From NCBI RefSeq assembly GCF_009724245.1, contig NZ_WNNK01000012.1, positions 124,001 through 188,000 of the forward strand: a stretch of DNA of 64,000 nt, given 5' to 3'. Every line of letters starts with the position of its first letter. Position 1 is the stretch's first letter. Under the pieces are notes generated by a model that saw only the letters and a list, made by a program, of their open reading frames with translations, was not told the origin of the DNA and did not search any database. Positions 33,585 to 42,663 of the stretch are shown piece after piece. The translations under genes were made by a program, and so were the position numbers. This DNA is from Pseudomonas spelaei. GTDB taxonomy: Bacteria; Pseudomonadota; Gammaproteobacteria; Pseudomonadales; Pseudomonadaceae.

Positions 33585-35657
33585 ATGGCGCAAACGCTGT
33601 TCAAACTCTTCTTCACCCAGCGCCTGGCGGCCTTGGCCAGTACCGAGTCGCTGCGGGCCATACGTGAAGGGTTGTTGTGGATCCTGCCGTGCCTGCTGGT
33701 CTCGGCGGGTTTCCTGGTGTTGTCCGAGTGCGCCCAGGTTCTGGGGTTCGACCCGCAACTGGTGACCTTCCTTTCCGGTTTGCACGCCAAGCTCAGCTCG
33801 GTGATTCCGTTGCTGGTAGCAGCCTCCATCGGTTACATGCTGGCGATTCAACACCGCCTGCCACAGTTGCCGGTGGCTTTCCTGTGTCTGGCCCATGTGG
33901 TGATCGCGACGTTCGTCCTGCGGGATCACCCCCGGGCAGCGGCGACTTTTATATTGTTTATCGCAATTGCTTCGCCGCTGCTCAACGTGCCGATCATTGC
34001 CTGGCTGCACCGGCGCCGCTGGACCCGGTTGGTCAACGTGGATCTGGTGGGGCATAACCTCAAGGGCACCATCAATATGGTGCTGCCGGGGGCGATCACG
34101 GCAGTGATTCTGGTGTGTGTGCTGTCACTGTTGCTGCAAATTCCTCACATCGCACAGATCGAAGGGCCGATGGCGTTCGATGTGCTGGAGTCGCCGTATA
34201 CCAGTGGGATGTTCGTCACGGCGGTCAATTCACTGTTGTGGTTTTTTGGTATCCATGGGGTCTATGCCATTCAGCCGTTGTTCGACGTCATGGAGCAGGC
34301 CGTTGCCCTCAATGGCGCAGCCCTGGCCGCAGGCGAGCCGATCAAGTACGTGTTGAACGGCGGGCTGCTGGGATGTTTTGCATTCATCGGCGGGTCGGGT
34401 GGTTCGTTGTGCCTGCTGCTGGCGATCCTGCTGTTTTCCAAGAGCCAGTCCATGCGCTTATTGGCGGTGGCCAGCCTGCCGTTGTCGCTGTTTAACGTCA
34501 GTGAAGTGCTGTTGTTTGGCTTGCCCATTATTCTCAACCCACGGCTGTTCATTCCCTTCCTGTTGGTTCCCGTGCTCAATGCGCTGCTGGCCATGACGGT
34601 GGTGCAGATGGGCTGGGTGTCGCCGTCGGTGGTCAGCATACCGTTTACCGCACCGGTGTTACTTAATGCTTACCTGAGCACTCACGGCGACTGGGCGGCG
34701 GTGTTGCTGCAAGTCGTACTGGTGGCTGTGGGGACATTGATTTATATGCCTTATGTGCGAGCCATCCATCGGGCAGCAGAGGGCGGGACGGTGTATCTGA
34801 AGTCCTTCGATACAACCTTCAGGGGATTGGAGGAGAAGGGGCGCCTGCTGGAGCTGGACCCGGTATTGGCGGCCCATAAAACCCTGGCCCGCCAGGCCAG
34901 TGAGTTGAGCCATATCCAGCAGATCAGCGATTACGAGTTTTACCTGGAATTCCAGCCGCAGGTGTCGACGGTCACTGGTTTGTGCACCGGCTGTGAGGCG
35001 TTGATGCGCGCGCGCGATACCAAGGGGGTGGTGCATTCACCCTGGGAGTTCCTGCAATGGTTGGCGCAGGCCAGGCTGATGCCGGATGTCGATGTCTGGG
35101 TGGCGACCCAGGCGGTGCGGCAATACCAGAAGTGGCAGAAGGTTGGTTTCACGCTGCCCATGACCATCAATATTTCCAGTGCAACCTTGACGTCCAGGGT
35201 GTACGGCGACCGTTTGGTGGCGATTCTTGCCCAGGCCCGGGGCCAAGTGTCGGTGGAGATTACCGAAGATGCGCTGGTGGGGGACATTCAGGTGACGCGC
35301 CAGATGATCGAGAAGCTGCAGGGGATCGGTGCCAAGGTCTACATCGACGATTTTGGCACCGGCTTTTCCGCCCTGAGTTATTTGCATCAATTCCCGGTGG
35401 ACTTCATCAAGATCGACCGCAGCTTCGTGGTGGCCCAGCATGACCCCAAAGGTGCCCAGGTGTTGACGGGTTTGTTGCGCTTTTGTGAGGCGTTAAACCT
35501 GGGGGTGGTGGTGGAGGGCGTGGAAACCGCCGAGCAGTTGGCCTTCCTGCAGTCTGGATCGGAGCTGATTATCCAGGGCTGGTATTTCAGCAAGGCACTG
35601 CCCGGTGATCAATTGCAGGGCTTTGTCCGCGATAGGGCGGTCAAGGCTGCAGGTTAG
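33585..35657 (+). CDS. Membrane fusion protein: PTS EIIC-like domain plus EAL c-di-GMP phosphodiesterase domain
   Basis: 690-aa protein. Residues ~1-400 form a multi-span domain resembling lactose/cellobiose-type PTS EIIC, including the loop FNVSEVLLFGLPIILNP, where the usual N-x-N-E-P reads N-V-S-E-V and the glutamate is kept. Residues ~445-685 are an EAL domain with catalytic residues present: EAL near 471, NISS, EITEDAL, IDDFGTGFSALSYL, KIDRSF, EGVET and QGWYFSKAL. It should hydrolyse c-di-GMP in the cytoplasm. No EIIA or EIIB domain is in the protein or nearby, so the EIIC part may sense rather than transport a sugar (inference). GAGGGA lies about 10 bases before ATG 33585. The 3' end overlaps the convergent gene by 17 bp. 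Confidence 0.9.
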   Translation: MAQTLFKLFFTQRLAALASTESLRAIREGLLWILPCLLVSAGFLVLSECAQVLGFDPQLVTFLSGLHAKLSSVIPLLVAASIGYMLAIQHRLPQLPVAFLCLAHVVIATFVLRDHPRAAATFILFIAIASPLLNVPIIAWLHRRRWTRLVNVDLVGHNLKGTINMVLPGAITAVILVCVLSLLLQIPHIAQIEGPMAFDVLESPYTSGMFVTAVNSLLWFFGIHGVYAIQPLFDVMEQAVALNGAALAAGEPIKYVLNGGLLGCFAFIGGSGGSLCLLLAILLFSKSQSMRLLAVASLPLSLFNVSEVLLFGLPIILNPRLFIPFLLVPVLNALLAMTVVQMGWVSPSVVSIPFTAPVLLNAYLSTHGDWAAVLLQVVLVAVGTLIYMPYVRAIHRAAEGGTVYLKSFDTTFRGLEEKGRLLELDPVLAAHKTLARQASELSHIQQISDYEFYLEFQPQVSTVTGLCTGCEALMRARDTKGVVHSPWEFLQWLAQARLMPDVDVWVATQAVRQYQKWQKVGFTLPMTINISSATLTSRVYGDRLVAILAQARGQVSVEITEDALVGDIQVTRQMIEKLQGIGAKVYIDDFGTGFSALSYLHQFPVDFIKIDRSFVVAQHDPKGAQVLTGLLRFCEALNLGVVVEGVETAEQLAFLQSGSELIIQGWYFSKALPGDQLQGFVRDRAVKAAG

Positions 35658-36489
35658 CTTGCTCCTCATGGGGCCCTTGTACTGCTTCAACCAGCCGATC
35701 AATACCGTCCAGGCGTGCCCGGTTGTCATGATCCCAAGGATGAAACCCCGGCTTGAAATAGTGCAGCCAAGGCAGCGCCATCCGCGGAAACACGCCTTTG
35801 GGCCCGTACAGAAACTTGAGCATCCGCCAGAACCCCTTCAGATGTCCGCCGGCGCGGCGATCGGCAATCAGCAGGCGCAGGTGGAAATCAAACACCACCA
35901 ACCAGAAGAACACCGTGGTGAACAGCATCGTACCGGTGCGCAACAGGTAGCGTTTGGGCCCTGGTTTGATCACCGTATTCCAGACGTCAAAGGCCACCGC
36001 CTTGTGCTCGGTTTCTTCCAGCGCATGCCAGTGCCACATCTGTTGATAGCTCTGGACCGATACCCCGAAGCGCGAAGGGTCGCTGAGGAGAATTTCGGCC
36101 AGCATCGCGGTGTAGTGTTCCAGGGCAATGGTCACCGCCAGGTTGAACGAGGCGGGCAGGTGTTTCTTTTGCAAGTCCAGCATCACTTTCAGTCGGCGGT
36201 CCAGGGTGTGTGCCGGCAGGCCAGCGGCTTGCATCAGGTCGTTGTAGGCCACATGTTCACGGCTGTGCATGGCTTCCTGGCCGATGAACCCCTGGACTTC
36301 TTTCTTCAACTGCGGGTTTTCGATGTGCTTGCGGTAGTGGCGCACGCTGTCCATGAAGAACAACTCGCCCTGGGGGAATAGCAACGACAAGGCGTTGAAG
36401 AAGTGGGTGATGAAGGGGCCTTGTTCATGCCAGTTCTTGATGCGTTCGGCAGGCAGGGCAAAATGGAGATCGCGACGAATGGGCAGCAT
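35641..36489 (-). CDS. PF10118-type metal-dependent hydrolase-like protein
   Basis: 282-aa protein of the family annotated as predicted metal-dependent hydrolase (PF10118). Histidine/glutamate clusters that could bind metal are visible: GQEAMHSREHVAYN near residue 85, TIALEHYTA near 130, and WHWHALEETEHKAVAFDVW near 168. Hydrophobic stretches near the C-terminal third suggest membrane association. Start ATG 36489 gives the family N-terminus IRRDLHFALP. It lies 28 bp after the SDR gene and is probably the third gene of the BVMO-SDR operon. The E-x-x-H pattern also resembles ferritin-like diiron proteins, so an oxidase role is possible. Confidence 0.82.
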   Translation of the reverse strand: MLPIRRDLHFALPAERIKNWHEQGPFITHFFNALSLLFPQGELFFMDSVRHYRKHIENPQLKKEVQGFIGQEAMHSREHVAYNDLMQAAGLPAHTLDRRLKVMLDLQKKHLPASFNLAVTIALEHYTAMLAEILLSDPSRFGVSVQSYQQMWHWHALEETEHKAVAFDVWNTVIKPGPKRYLLRTGTMLFTTVFFWLVVFDFHLRLLIADRRAGGHLKGFWRMLKFLYGPKGVFPRMALPWLHYFKPGFHPWDHDNRARLDGIDRLVEAVQGPHEEQANLQP

Positions 36490-36517
36490 AGTGGGTGCTC
36501 CATGGCGTAATGAGGGA

Positions 36518-37411
36518 TCAGAGACGGTGTTCGTCCTGGGCTTCAAAGAGCGGTGCCTTGGACTTTTTTGGCGCCATGCGTTTGCTGGTGAATACCACCA
36601 GCGCTTGGTAAGCCGCCGGTAGGCAACGGGCCAGCAGATCCAGGGCGTAGGCGTCGCGGCCGATCAGCACGCGGCGTTTGTTTTTGCGCACGCCGTGCAG
36701 GATCACTTTGGCGGCTTGGTCGGCGTCGGTGATGAACAGTTTTTCGCAGTCGGCCCGGGCCTGTTGTTCGCTGTGGATCAAAAAGCCGGTCATGTTGGGA
36801 TCGATTCGACTGCTGCGACAGATGTCGGTGCGAATCCCTCCGGGGTGCACGCAGGTGGCCGAAACGCCGCAGCGCTGCAGGTCCAGCTCTTGACGCAGGG
36901 ATTCGGTAAAACCGCGTACGGCGAACTTGGTGGCGTTGTAGCCGCTCATGCCGGGTTGAGCGAACAGGCCGAACACGCTGGACGTATTGATCACATGCCC
37001 GTCGCCCGAGGCCTTGAGGTACGGCAGGAACGCCTTGGTGCCGTGGACCACCCCCCAGAAGTTGATGCCGACAATCCATTCCAGATCGGCGTAGTCCACG
37101 CCTTCCACAGTGCTCGACAGGGCGACCCCGGCATTGTTGAAAATCAGGTTGACCTGGCCATGCTCGGCAAAGCAGCGGGCGGCCCAGTCGAGCATCGCCT
37201 GGCGGTCGGAAACATCCACCACTTCAGAGGTGACGAGCACCGGTGACAGGGTTGAGGTCTTCACCTGTTCCACGGTCTGTGCCAGGCCTTGGCTGTTCTT
37301 GTCAGCCAGGGCCAGGTGGCAGCCCTCCCGGGCCAATGCCAATGCCAGCGCGCGCCCCATGCCTGATGCGGCGCCGGTGATTGCCGCTACGCGGCCGGTA
37401 AATGATTTCAT
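36518..37411 (-). CDS. Short-chain dehydrogenase/reductase
   Basis: 297-aa SDR. The cofactor-binding motif TGAASGMGRALA lies near residue 12, NNAGVALS near 90, the catalytic serine in VINTSSVFG and the YNATK active site near 158. The extended C-terminus reads KKSKAPLFEAQ. It likely oxidises or reduces an alcohol/ketone. Start ATG 37411 overlaps the monooxygenase stop by four bases, so the two are translationally coupled; SDRs paired with Baeyer-Villiger enzymes often supply or remove the ketone. Confidence 0.9.
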   Translation of the reverse strand: MKSFTGRVAAITGAASGMGRALALALAREGCHLALADKNSQGLAQTVEQVKTSTLSPVLVTSEVVDVSDRQAMLDWAARCFAEHGQVNLIFNNAGVALSSTVEGVDYADLEWIVGINFWGVVHGTKAFLPYLKASGDGHVINTSSVFGLFAQPGMSGYNATKFAVRGFTESLRQELDLQRCGVSATCVHPGGIRTDICRSSRIDPNMTGFLIHSEQQARADCEKLFITDADQAAKVILHGVRKNKRRVLIGRDAYALDLLARCLPAAYQALVVFTSKRMAPKKSKAPLFEAQDEHRL

Positions 37412-38961
37412 GACAGGCTGCCCTCCGCCGTAGTGCGGGGTTGTGCGATGGGACGTGAGCCAGCCGTAACAGGTGCAGTGCCAACTACGTAATCCTTGAG
37501 GGCAAACTGTCGGGTGACCTGTTTGAAGCGCCAGGTCGAGCCGGGCCACAAGGTGGTGTTTTTGCCGGTGCGCGGGTCCAGGTACCAGCTTTGGCAACCG
37601 CCGGTGGACCAGATGGTGCGCTTGAGTTTTTCTTGCAGGTTGAGGTTGTAGGCGCTTTCCACGGCGGGCTTGACGTCAACCGTGTCGATTCGCTGTCGCT
37701 GCATCTGCCGCAGGGCATCAAGGATGTAGGTGACCTGGGCTTCGATCATCAGAATCATCGAGTTATGCCCCAGCCCGGTGTTGGGGCCGACAATCAGGAA
37801 CAGGTTGGGATAGCCCGGCACCGTGGTGCCCAGGTAGGCATGGGCGCCATCGCGCCAGGTGTCCATGATGTCGACGCCGTGGCGGCCAATGATACAGCCG
37901 CGGGGCAGGGGATCAGTGGCCTGGAAGCCGGTGCCGAAAATCAGGCAATCCGCCGGGTGCTTGATGCCGTCGGCGGTAATCACGCCATCGGCTTCGATAC
38001 GCAACACGCTGTTGGTGACCACTTGGACATTGCTGCGTGCGAGTGCCGGGTAGTAGTCGTTGGAAATCAGCACGCGCTTGCAGCCGATGGTGTAGTCGGG
38101 GGTCAGGGTCTTGCGCAGGGAAGGGCGGGCCACTTGTTTATGCAGGTGACGCAGGGCGATCTTTTGCACCATCTTCATGAGCGCCGGGTGCAGGGCAAAA
38201 CCGACCACGCGGCCTTCCAGAGCCCAATAGAACGCACCACGCACCAGGCGTTGGGTGAAGGGCAGGTGCTTGAAGGCCCAGCGTTCAAAACCTGAAACCG
38301 GCCGGTCCCGTTTGGGCATGATCCACGGCGGGGTACGTTGGAACAGGTCCAGATGCGCCACGTGCGGCGCGATCTTTGGCACGAACTGAATGGCACTGGC
38401 ACCGGTGCCGATCACCGCCACGCGTTTACCTTTCAATGAATAGTCGTGGTCCCACTGCTGAGAGTGGAAGCGTTTGCCCTTGAAGCTGTCCAGGCCAGGA
38501 ATGTCCGGCAGCGCGGGGCGTGACAGGCCTCCCATGCCTGATATCAGTACCCGGGCACTGACCTGGCGGCCATTGCTGAAACTCAGGTGCCAGCGTTGTT
38601 GTGCATCATCGAATACGGCCTGATCCAGGCCCATACCGAAGCGCAAGTAAGGCGCCAGCTCGTAACGCTGGGCGCACTGTTCCAGGTAGGCGCGGATCTC
38701 GGCTTGGGGGGCGAACTGGCGTGTCCAGTCCGGGTTGGGTGCGAAGGAAAACGAATAGACATGGGATTGCACGTCGCAGGCGCAACCGGGGTAGTGGTTG
38801 TCGCGCCAAGTGCCGCCGAGGGTGTCCGCCTGCTCGGCAATAAAGAAATCGTGCAGGCCCGCTTCCTTGAGTTTGATCGCCATACACAGCCCGGCAAAGC
38901 CTGAGCCAATGATGGCGATGTCGACACTGTCCCTCCTGCTGTCCTGCTGGTAGGCATTCAT
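37408..38961 (-). CDS. Flavin-containing monooxygenase, Baeyer-Villiger type
   Basis: 517-aa FAD/NADPH monooxygenase. The FAD-binding Rossmann motif IIGSGFAGLCMAIKL is near residue 17, followed by GGTWRDNHYPGCACDVQSH. The BVMO fingerprint appears as FKGKRFHSQQWD near residue 160, and the NADPH-binding VIGTGASAIQ directly after. Members insert oxygen next to a ketone to give an ester or lactone. It is first in a minus-strand operon with the SDR and PF10118-type gene. Start ATG 38961 fits the family N-terminus; the open frame continues to 39108. The upstream spacer holds an AT-rich palindrome. Confidence 0.92.
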   Translation of the reverse strand: MNAYQQDSRRDSVDIAIIGSGFAGLCMAIKLKEAGLHDFFIAEQADTLGGTWRDNHYPGCACDVQSHVYSFSFAPNPDWTRQFAPQAEIRAYLEQCAQRYELAPYLRFGMGLDQAVFDDAQQRWHLSFSNGRQVSARVLISGMGGLSRPALPDIPGLDSFKGKRFHSQQWDHDYSLKGKRVAVIGTGASAIQFVPKIAPHVAHLDLFQRTPPWIMPKRDRPVSGFERWAFKHLPFTQRLVRGAFYWALEGRVVGFALHPALMKMVQKIALRHLHKQVARPSLRKTLTPDYTIGCKRVLISNDYYPALARSNVQVVTNSVLRIEADGVITADGIKHPADCLIFGTGFQATDPLPRGCIIGRHGVDIMDTWRDGAHAYLGTTVPGYPNLFLIVGPNTGLGHNSMILMIEAQVTYILDALRQMQRQRIDTVDVKPAVESAYNLNLQEKLKRTIWSTGGCQSWYLDPRTGKNTTLWPGSTWRFKQVTRQFALKDYVVGTAPVTAGSRPIAQPRTTAEGSLS

Positions 38962-39282
38962 AAGGTGTCCCTCGTTGGTGCTGTGCGCCTGACGGGTTGA
39001 GGCATCGGATTGGCTCCTGTTTTTGTTATGGCTTGGGCGAGCTGATTCGCCACAAACAGATAGAACACCATTGCAAAGAAAAATTGAATTAATTATTTTA
39101 AAAAACATTTTAAATAATGTGCCTGAAAAATATCGCCTACGCTACGAACCAGTTCCTCAGGTGCGAGCTGTCCGACGGACGAGCGTGTTACGCATGCAGC
39201 AGGGTCCAGGGTGTGGACGATTGGCTGGGGGCTCGATCAATTCCGGTCGACCTCCAAGCACAGGGAAGCAGAGGACCGAGCT
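38962..39282. promoter_or_regulatory. Divergent promoter region with AT-rich palindrome (39092-39118)
   Basis: The 321-bp spacer between the BVMO operon and the alpha/beta hydrolase gene includes ATTATTTTAAAA and TTTTAAATAAT as an imperfect inverted repeat at 39092-39118. Similar AT-rich elements precede alkB and fadE. A role as an operator for the aliphatic-compound genes is inference. No gene is supported in the spacer. Confidence 0.45.
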
Positions 39283-40281
39283 ATGGCTGTTGAATGGGTT
39301 GTTGCTGCGGGTGTGTTTGTGGGAGCCAGTGCGGTGTTATGGGGCATCAGTGCCTGGATGACGCGGCGTATCGAAGCGGCTGTTCCGATCAACGGGCGCT
39401 TTCTGGAGGTCGATGGCGAGCGCTTTCACTATGTAGAAGAGGGCAAGGGCCCGCCGCTGGTGATGATCCACGGCTTGATGGGCAGCAGCCGTAACCTGAC
39501 CTATGCCTTGTCGGCGCAGTTGCGTGAGCATTTCCGGGTAATCACCCTCGATCGACCGGGTTCAGGTTATTCCACGCGCCATAAAGGCACGCCGGCGGAC
39601 CTTCCGGCCCAGGCACGGCAAGTCGCGACGTTTATTAAGACCCTGGACCTGGGCCAACCGCTGGTGCTGGGGCATTCCCTCGGCGGTGCAATCTCTCTGG
39701 CGCTGGCCCTCGATCATCCCCACGCGGTTTCAGGTGTGATCCTGGTGGCGCCGCTGACTCATCCCCAACCCATGTTGCCGCTGGTGTTCTGGTCACTCGC
39801 AGTGCGCCCGGCATGGCTGCGGCGCTGGGTGTCGCACACCCTTGCCGCGCCCCTGGGGATGTTGACCAAAGGCTCGGTGGTCAAGGGGGTGTTTGCGCCC
39901 GAGGTCGCCCCGGATGACTTCGCCACCCGTGGCGGCGGCTTGCTGGGCATGCGCCCGGATAACTTCTATGCCGCCTCCAGCGAGATTGCTCTGGTCAACG
40001 ATTACCTGCCGGAGATGGTCAAGCGTTACCCGCAACTCAGTCTGCCGATGGGCCTGATCTATGGCTCACAGGACAAGGCGCTGGACTTTCGCAAGCATGG
40101 CCAGGCCCTGGCGGACAAGGTACCGGGGCTAAAACTGCAATTGGTCGATGGGGCCGGGCATATGTTGCCGATCACCGTGCCGGAGCGCGTTGCGGCGCTG
40201 GTCGAGCAGGTGGCCAAGCGTGCCAGGCCAGCGCAAAACGCCACGATCCTGCACCCGCCCTTTGCCCAGGCGAGCAAATAA
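39283..40281 (+). CDS. Alpha/beta hydrolase with N-terminal membrane anchor
   Basis: 332-aa hydrolase. A hydrophobic segment at residues 3-24 looks like an uncleaved anchor. The fold shows the oxyanion block MIHGLMGSSRN near 72, the nucleophile elbow GHSLGG with Ser near 137, the acid in YGSQDKALD near 268 and the histidine in DGAGHML near 294. It could hydrolyse esters, including a BVMO product, though lipase or haloalkane-dehalogenase-like roles are not excluded. ATG 39283 is taken as the start because the anchor begins there. It is divergent from the BVMO operon and upstream of alkB. Confidence 0.88.
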   Translation: MAVEWVVAAGVFVGASAVLWGISAWMTRRIEAAVPINGRFLEVDGERFHYVEEGKGPPLVMIHGLMGSSRNLTYALSAQLREHFRVITLDRPGSGYSTRHKGTPADLPAQARQVATFIKTLDLGQPLVLGHSLGGAISLALALDHPHAVSGVILVAPLTHPQPMLPLVFWSLAVRPAWLRRWVSHTLAAPLGMLTKGSVVKGVFAPEVAPDDFATRGGGLLGMRPDNFYAASSEIALVNDYLPEMVKRYPQLSLPMGLIYGSQDKALDFRKHGQALADKVPGLKLQLVDGAGHMLPITVPERVAALVEQVAKRARPAQNATILHPPFAQASK

Positions 40282-40607
40282 TTGTGACAATCACGGCGTG
40301 CTCAATAGTCCTCAACGCTTGCTCTAGACACCTGACCAGATAGATGAAAAAGAGACTGTACGGTCACGCTTGAAAGGGCTCGAGAAAGTAGTTGACGACC
40401 TAACGATTACGCGCTATTTATTTAAAAAAATATTTCAATGTTTGTTTTGAAATGATTTTTGAAGTGCCTAAGAGCGAATAAAATAATGAAAAAAACGTCT
40501 TTTATCGCATGGTTGATTTCCTGGAGCAGTCATCGCTCCTTGAACCTGTTCACTGTTCATTTTGCTTCCCAGCCATGCCGCGTAGCGCCAAGCGCCCGGA
40601 GGTTGCC
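40282..40607. promoter_or_regulatory. AT-rich region upstream of alkB (core 40416-40452)
   Basis: This 326-bp spacer contains a long AT-rich stretch in a GC-rich context: ATTTATTTAAAAAAATATTT at 40416-40435, then TTTGTTTTGAAATGATTTTT nearby. It resembles the elements before the BVMO and fadE genes. The alkB frame is open through the last 99 bp, but a GGAGG before ATG 40608 favours the internal start. I see no other gene. Confidence 0.45.
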
Positions 40608-41885
40608 ATGAATCAGACTCTGGCAGCCCCGCACGTCTGGACTGACGGCAAGCGCCACCTGTGGTGGCTCGGCATCATGCCCCTGGCTACTCCGTTGCTC
40701 TCCGGCGCCCTCGCCATTACCACCGGGGTACAACAATTATGGTGGGTCGGCGTACTGGTGATCTTCGGCCTGATCCCGCTGATCGACGGCCTGTTGGGCG
40801 AAGATGTCAGCAACCCGCCGGAATCCGCCGTCAGCGGTCTTGAATCCCAAAGCTACTATCGCTGGATCGTCTACACCGGCGTCCTGTTTGTCATCTCTTC
40901 GGTGATCATTACCGGTTGGCTGGCGGTCAGCGGCATCGACTGGATCATCAGTGGTGGCCTGTTGCACGCTACCGCTTCGATGGATCCGTCCAGCTGGATG
41001 GCGCAAACCGCCCGCTTCATCACCGCCCGCACACAGTTGCATGGCGAAGTCAGTTGGCTCACTTACCTGGGCATGGCCATGTCCACCGGCGCCGCCACCG
41101 GGATTGCCATCAATACAGCCCATGAGCTGGGTCACAAGCCACGCCTGTTGGAGATCATCCTGGCGAAGATCACCCTGGCACCGACCTTCTATGGCCACTT
41201 CTACACCGAACATAACCGTGGCCACCACGTCCGTGTTGCGACACCGGAAGATCCGGCCAGCTCGCGGCTGGGGGAGAGCTTCTGGGCCTTCCTGCCACGC
41301 TCGGTATGGTTCAGCGCGCGCTCGGCCTGGAACCTGGAACGCGAGCGTCTGCGCAAACTGGGGTTGCCGGTCTGGCATTGGAAGAACGGTGTGCTCAGTG
41401 CCTGGATGTACAGCGTGGTGTTGTGGGGCGCGATGATCGCGTGGCTGGGGATGGGGGTGATTCCGTTCCTGGTGATTCAGGGGGTCTACGGCTTCTCGCT
41501 GCTGGAAGTAGTGAACTACGTCGAGCACTACGGTTTGATGCGCCAGAAATTGCCTAACGGTCGTTATGAACGTTGCTCGCCTCGGCACTCCTGGAACAGC
41601 AATCGAATTGTCACCAACATTTTTCTGTTCCAGTTGCAGCGTCATTCCGATCACCACGCCAACCCGACGCGCAGTTATCAATCCTTGCGCCACTTTGATG
41701 AGTCACCCCAACTGCCTTATGGCTACGCGAGCATGATTGTCTGGGCGTATGTGCCGTACTTGTGGCGCCGCCGGATGGATCACCGGGTACTCAAACATTA
41801 TTCGGGTGACGTGACATTGGCCAACATCCACCCGCCAAAACGCTTGAAGATGCTGGAGAAGTACGGCAACACCAGTAGTTTCTGA
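40608..41885 (+). CDS. alkB: Alkane 1-monooxygenase AlkB
   Basis: 425-aa integral-membrane diiron hydroxylase that converts n-alkanes to 1-alkanols. The histidine motifs that bind iron are all present: HELGHK near residue 171, EHNRGHHVRVATPEDPASS near 201, NYVEHYGL near 303 and LQRHSDHH near 343. Six hydrophobic spans surround them. GGAGG lies just before ATG 40608. AlkB needs rubredoxin and rubredoxin reductase; neither is in this window. The three PraB-like genes and a FadL-type porin follow directly. Confidence 0.96.
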   Translation: MNQTLAAPHVWTDGKRHLWWLGIMPLATPLLSGALAITTGVQQLWWVGVLVIFGLIPLIDGLLGEDVSNPPESAVSGLESQSYYRWIVYTGVLFVISSVIITGWLAVSGIDWIISGGLLHATASMDPSSWMAQTARFITARTQLHGEVSWLTYLGMAMSTGAATGIAINTAHELGHKPRLLEIILAKITLAPTFYGHFYTEHNRGHHVRVATPEDPASSRLGESFWAFLPRSVWFSARSAWNLERERLRKLGLPVWHWKNGVLSAWMYSVVLWGAMIAWLGMGVIPFLVIQGVYGFSLLEVVNYVEHYGLMRQKLPNGRYERCSPRHSWNSNRIVTNIFLFQLQRHSDHHANPTRSYQSLRHFDESPQLPYGYASMIVWAYVPYLWRRRMDHRVLKHYSGDVTLANIHPPKRLKMLEKYGNTSSF

Positions 41886-42031
41886 TGTGAAGTAGAACGT
41901 TGTTGAAGTACTCGGGATCTGTGTATCGCGCAGGTTTTTATCGCCCCAGGTTTGCCGGTTTCGAGTACTGCTTAGTTGCACGAAAGTTGTTTGACCCGAA
42001 CAAAAATAAAACCAAGGGAAGGGCGTCAACC

Positions 42032-42529
42032 ATGCAAACCACTGCCAAGTTCACCACCCATATTGTGCTGGCTGCACTGGGTCTTATTGTCTATCACCAG
42101 GCCCAGGCTGCTGCACGTATCGAACCCGCCGGCAGCGCGTTTACCGCCCAGGGTCCTATCAGTTTTTCCAAAGGCGCCCTCATCAGCGCCGACTGCACCA
42201 TCAAAGTGGCCGGCAAGGTGGCGGCGGATGGGGCGTCGGTCAGTGTCGACAAAGTCGTGTTCGACGGCGGCCTCAAGTGCAGTCGGGTCGAAGCGACAAA
42301 CTTGCCCTGGATATTGGTGGCCAAAGATACCAAGAGTGGCTCGATGTCAAAAATCAGCGTCGACGTGCATGCGTTCGGCCTGGGTGGCAAGTGCGGCCCA
42401 TCCACCGCCGATGGAACTTGGGATAACGCCACTGGCAAGTTGGAAGCTGCAAACGTGCCCATCGGCGAAGACTGCACGATTAAAACGGTGTCGATCAAAA
42501 TGCCGCCGACCTTCAAGGTCGTCGAGTAA
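42032..42529 (+). CDS. PraB-like secreted protein (alkane oxidation activator family), copy 1
   Basis: 165-aa exported protein with a signal peptide (hydrophobic residues ~10-20, cleavage near QAQAAARI). The mature part is small, cysteine-containing and beta-rich, with the family end CTIKTVSIKMPPTF. It is the most divergent of three tandem relatives (42032, 42664, 43253) that match the PraA/PraB group, known in P. aeruginosa as extracellular activators of alkane oxidation. AAGGGAAGGG lies upstream of ATG 42032. It begins 146 bp after alkB. Confidence 0.75.
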   Translation: MQTTAKFTTHIVLAALGLIVYHQAQAAARIEPAGSAFTAQGPISFSKGALISADCTIKVAGKVAADGASVSVDKVVFDGGLKCSRVEATNLPWILVAKDTKSGSMSKISVDVHAFGLGGKCGPSTADGTWDNATGKLEAANVPIGEDCTIKTVSIKMPPTFKVVE

Positions 42530-42663
42530 GCGTATTCGAATGTTGTAGCGGTAACTGAATTGAAATTTGGCTGGAAAGGGAAGTTCTGCAGTTTCACCGT
42601 GACCTCTCGATCATGGCCATTACCCCCCGGCGAAATGATTCGCCATACATGTGAGGAAAAACA

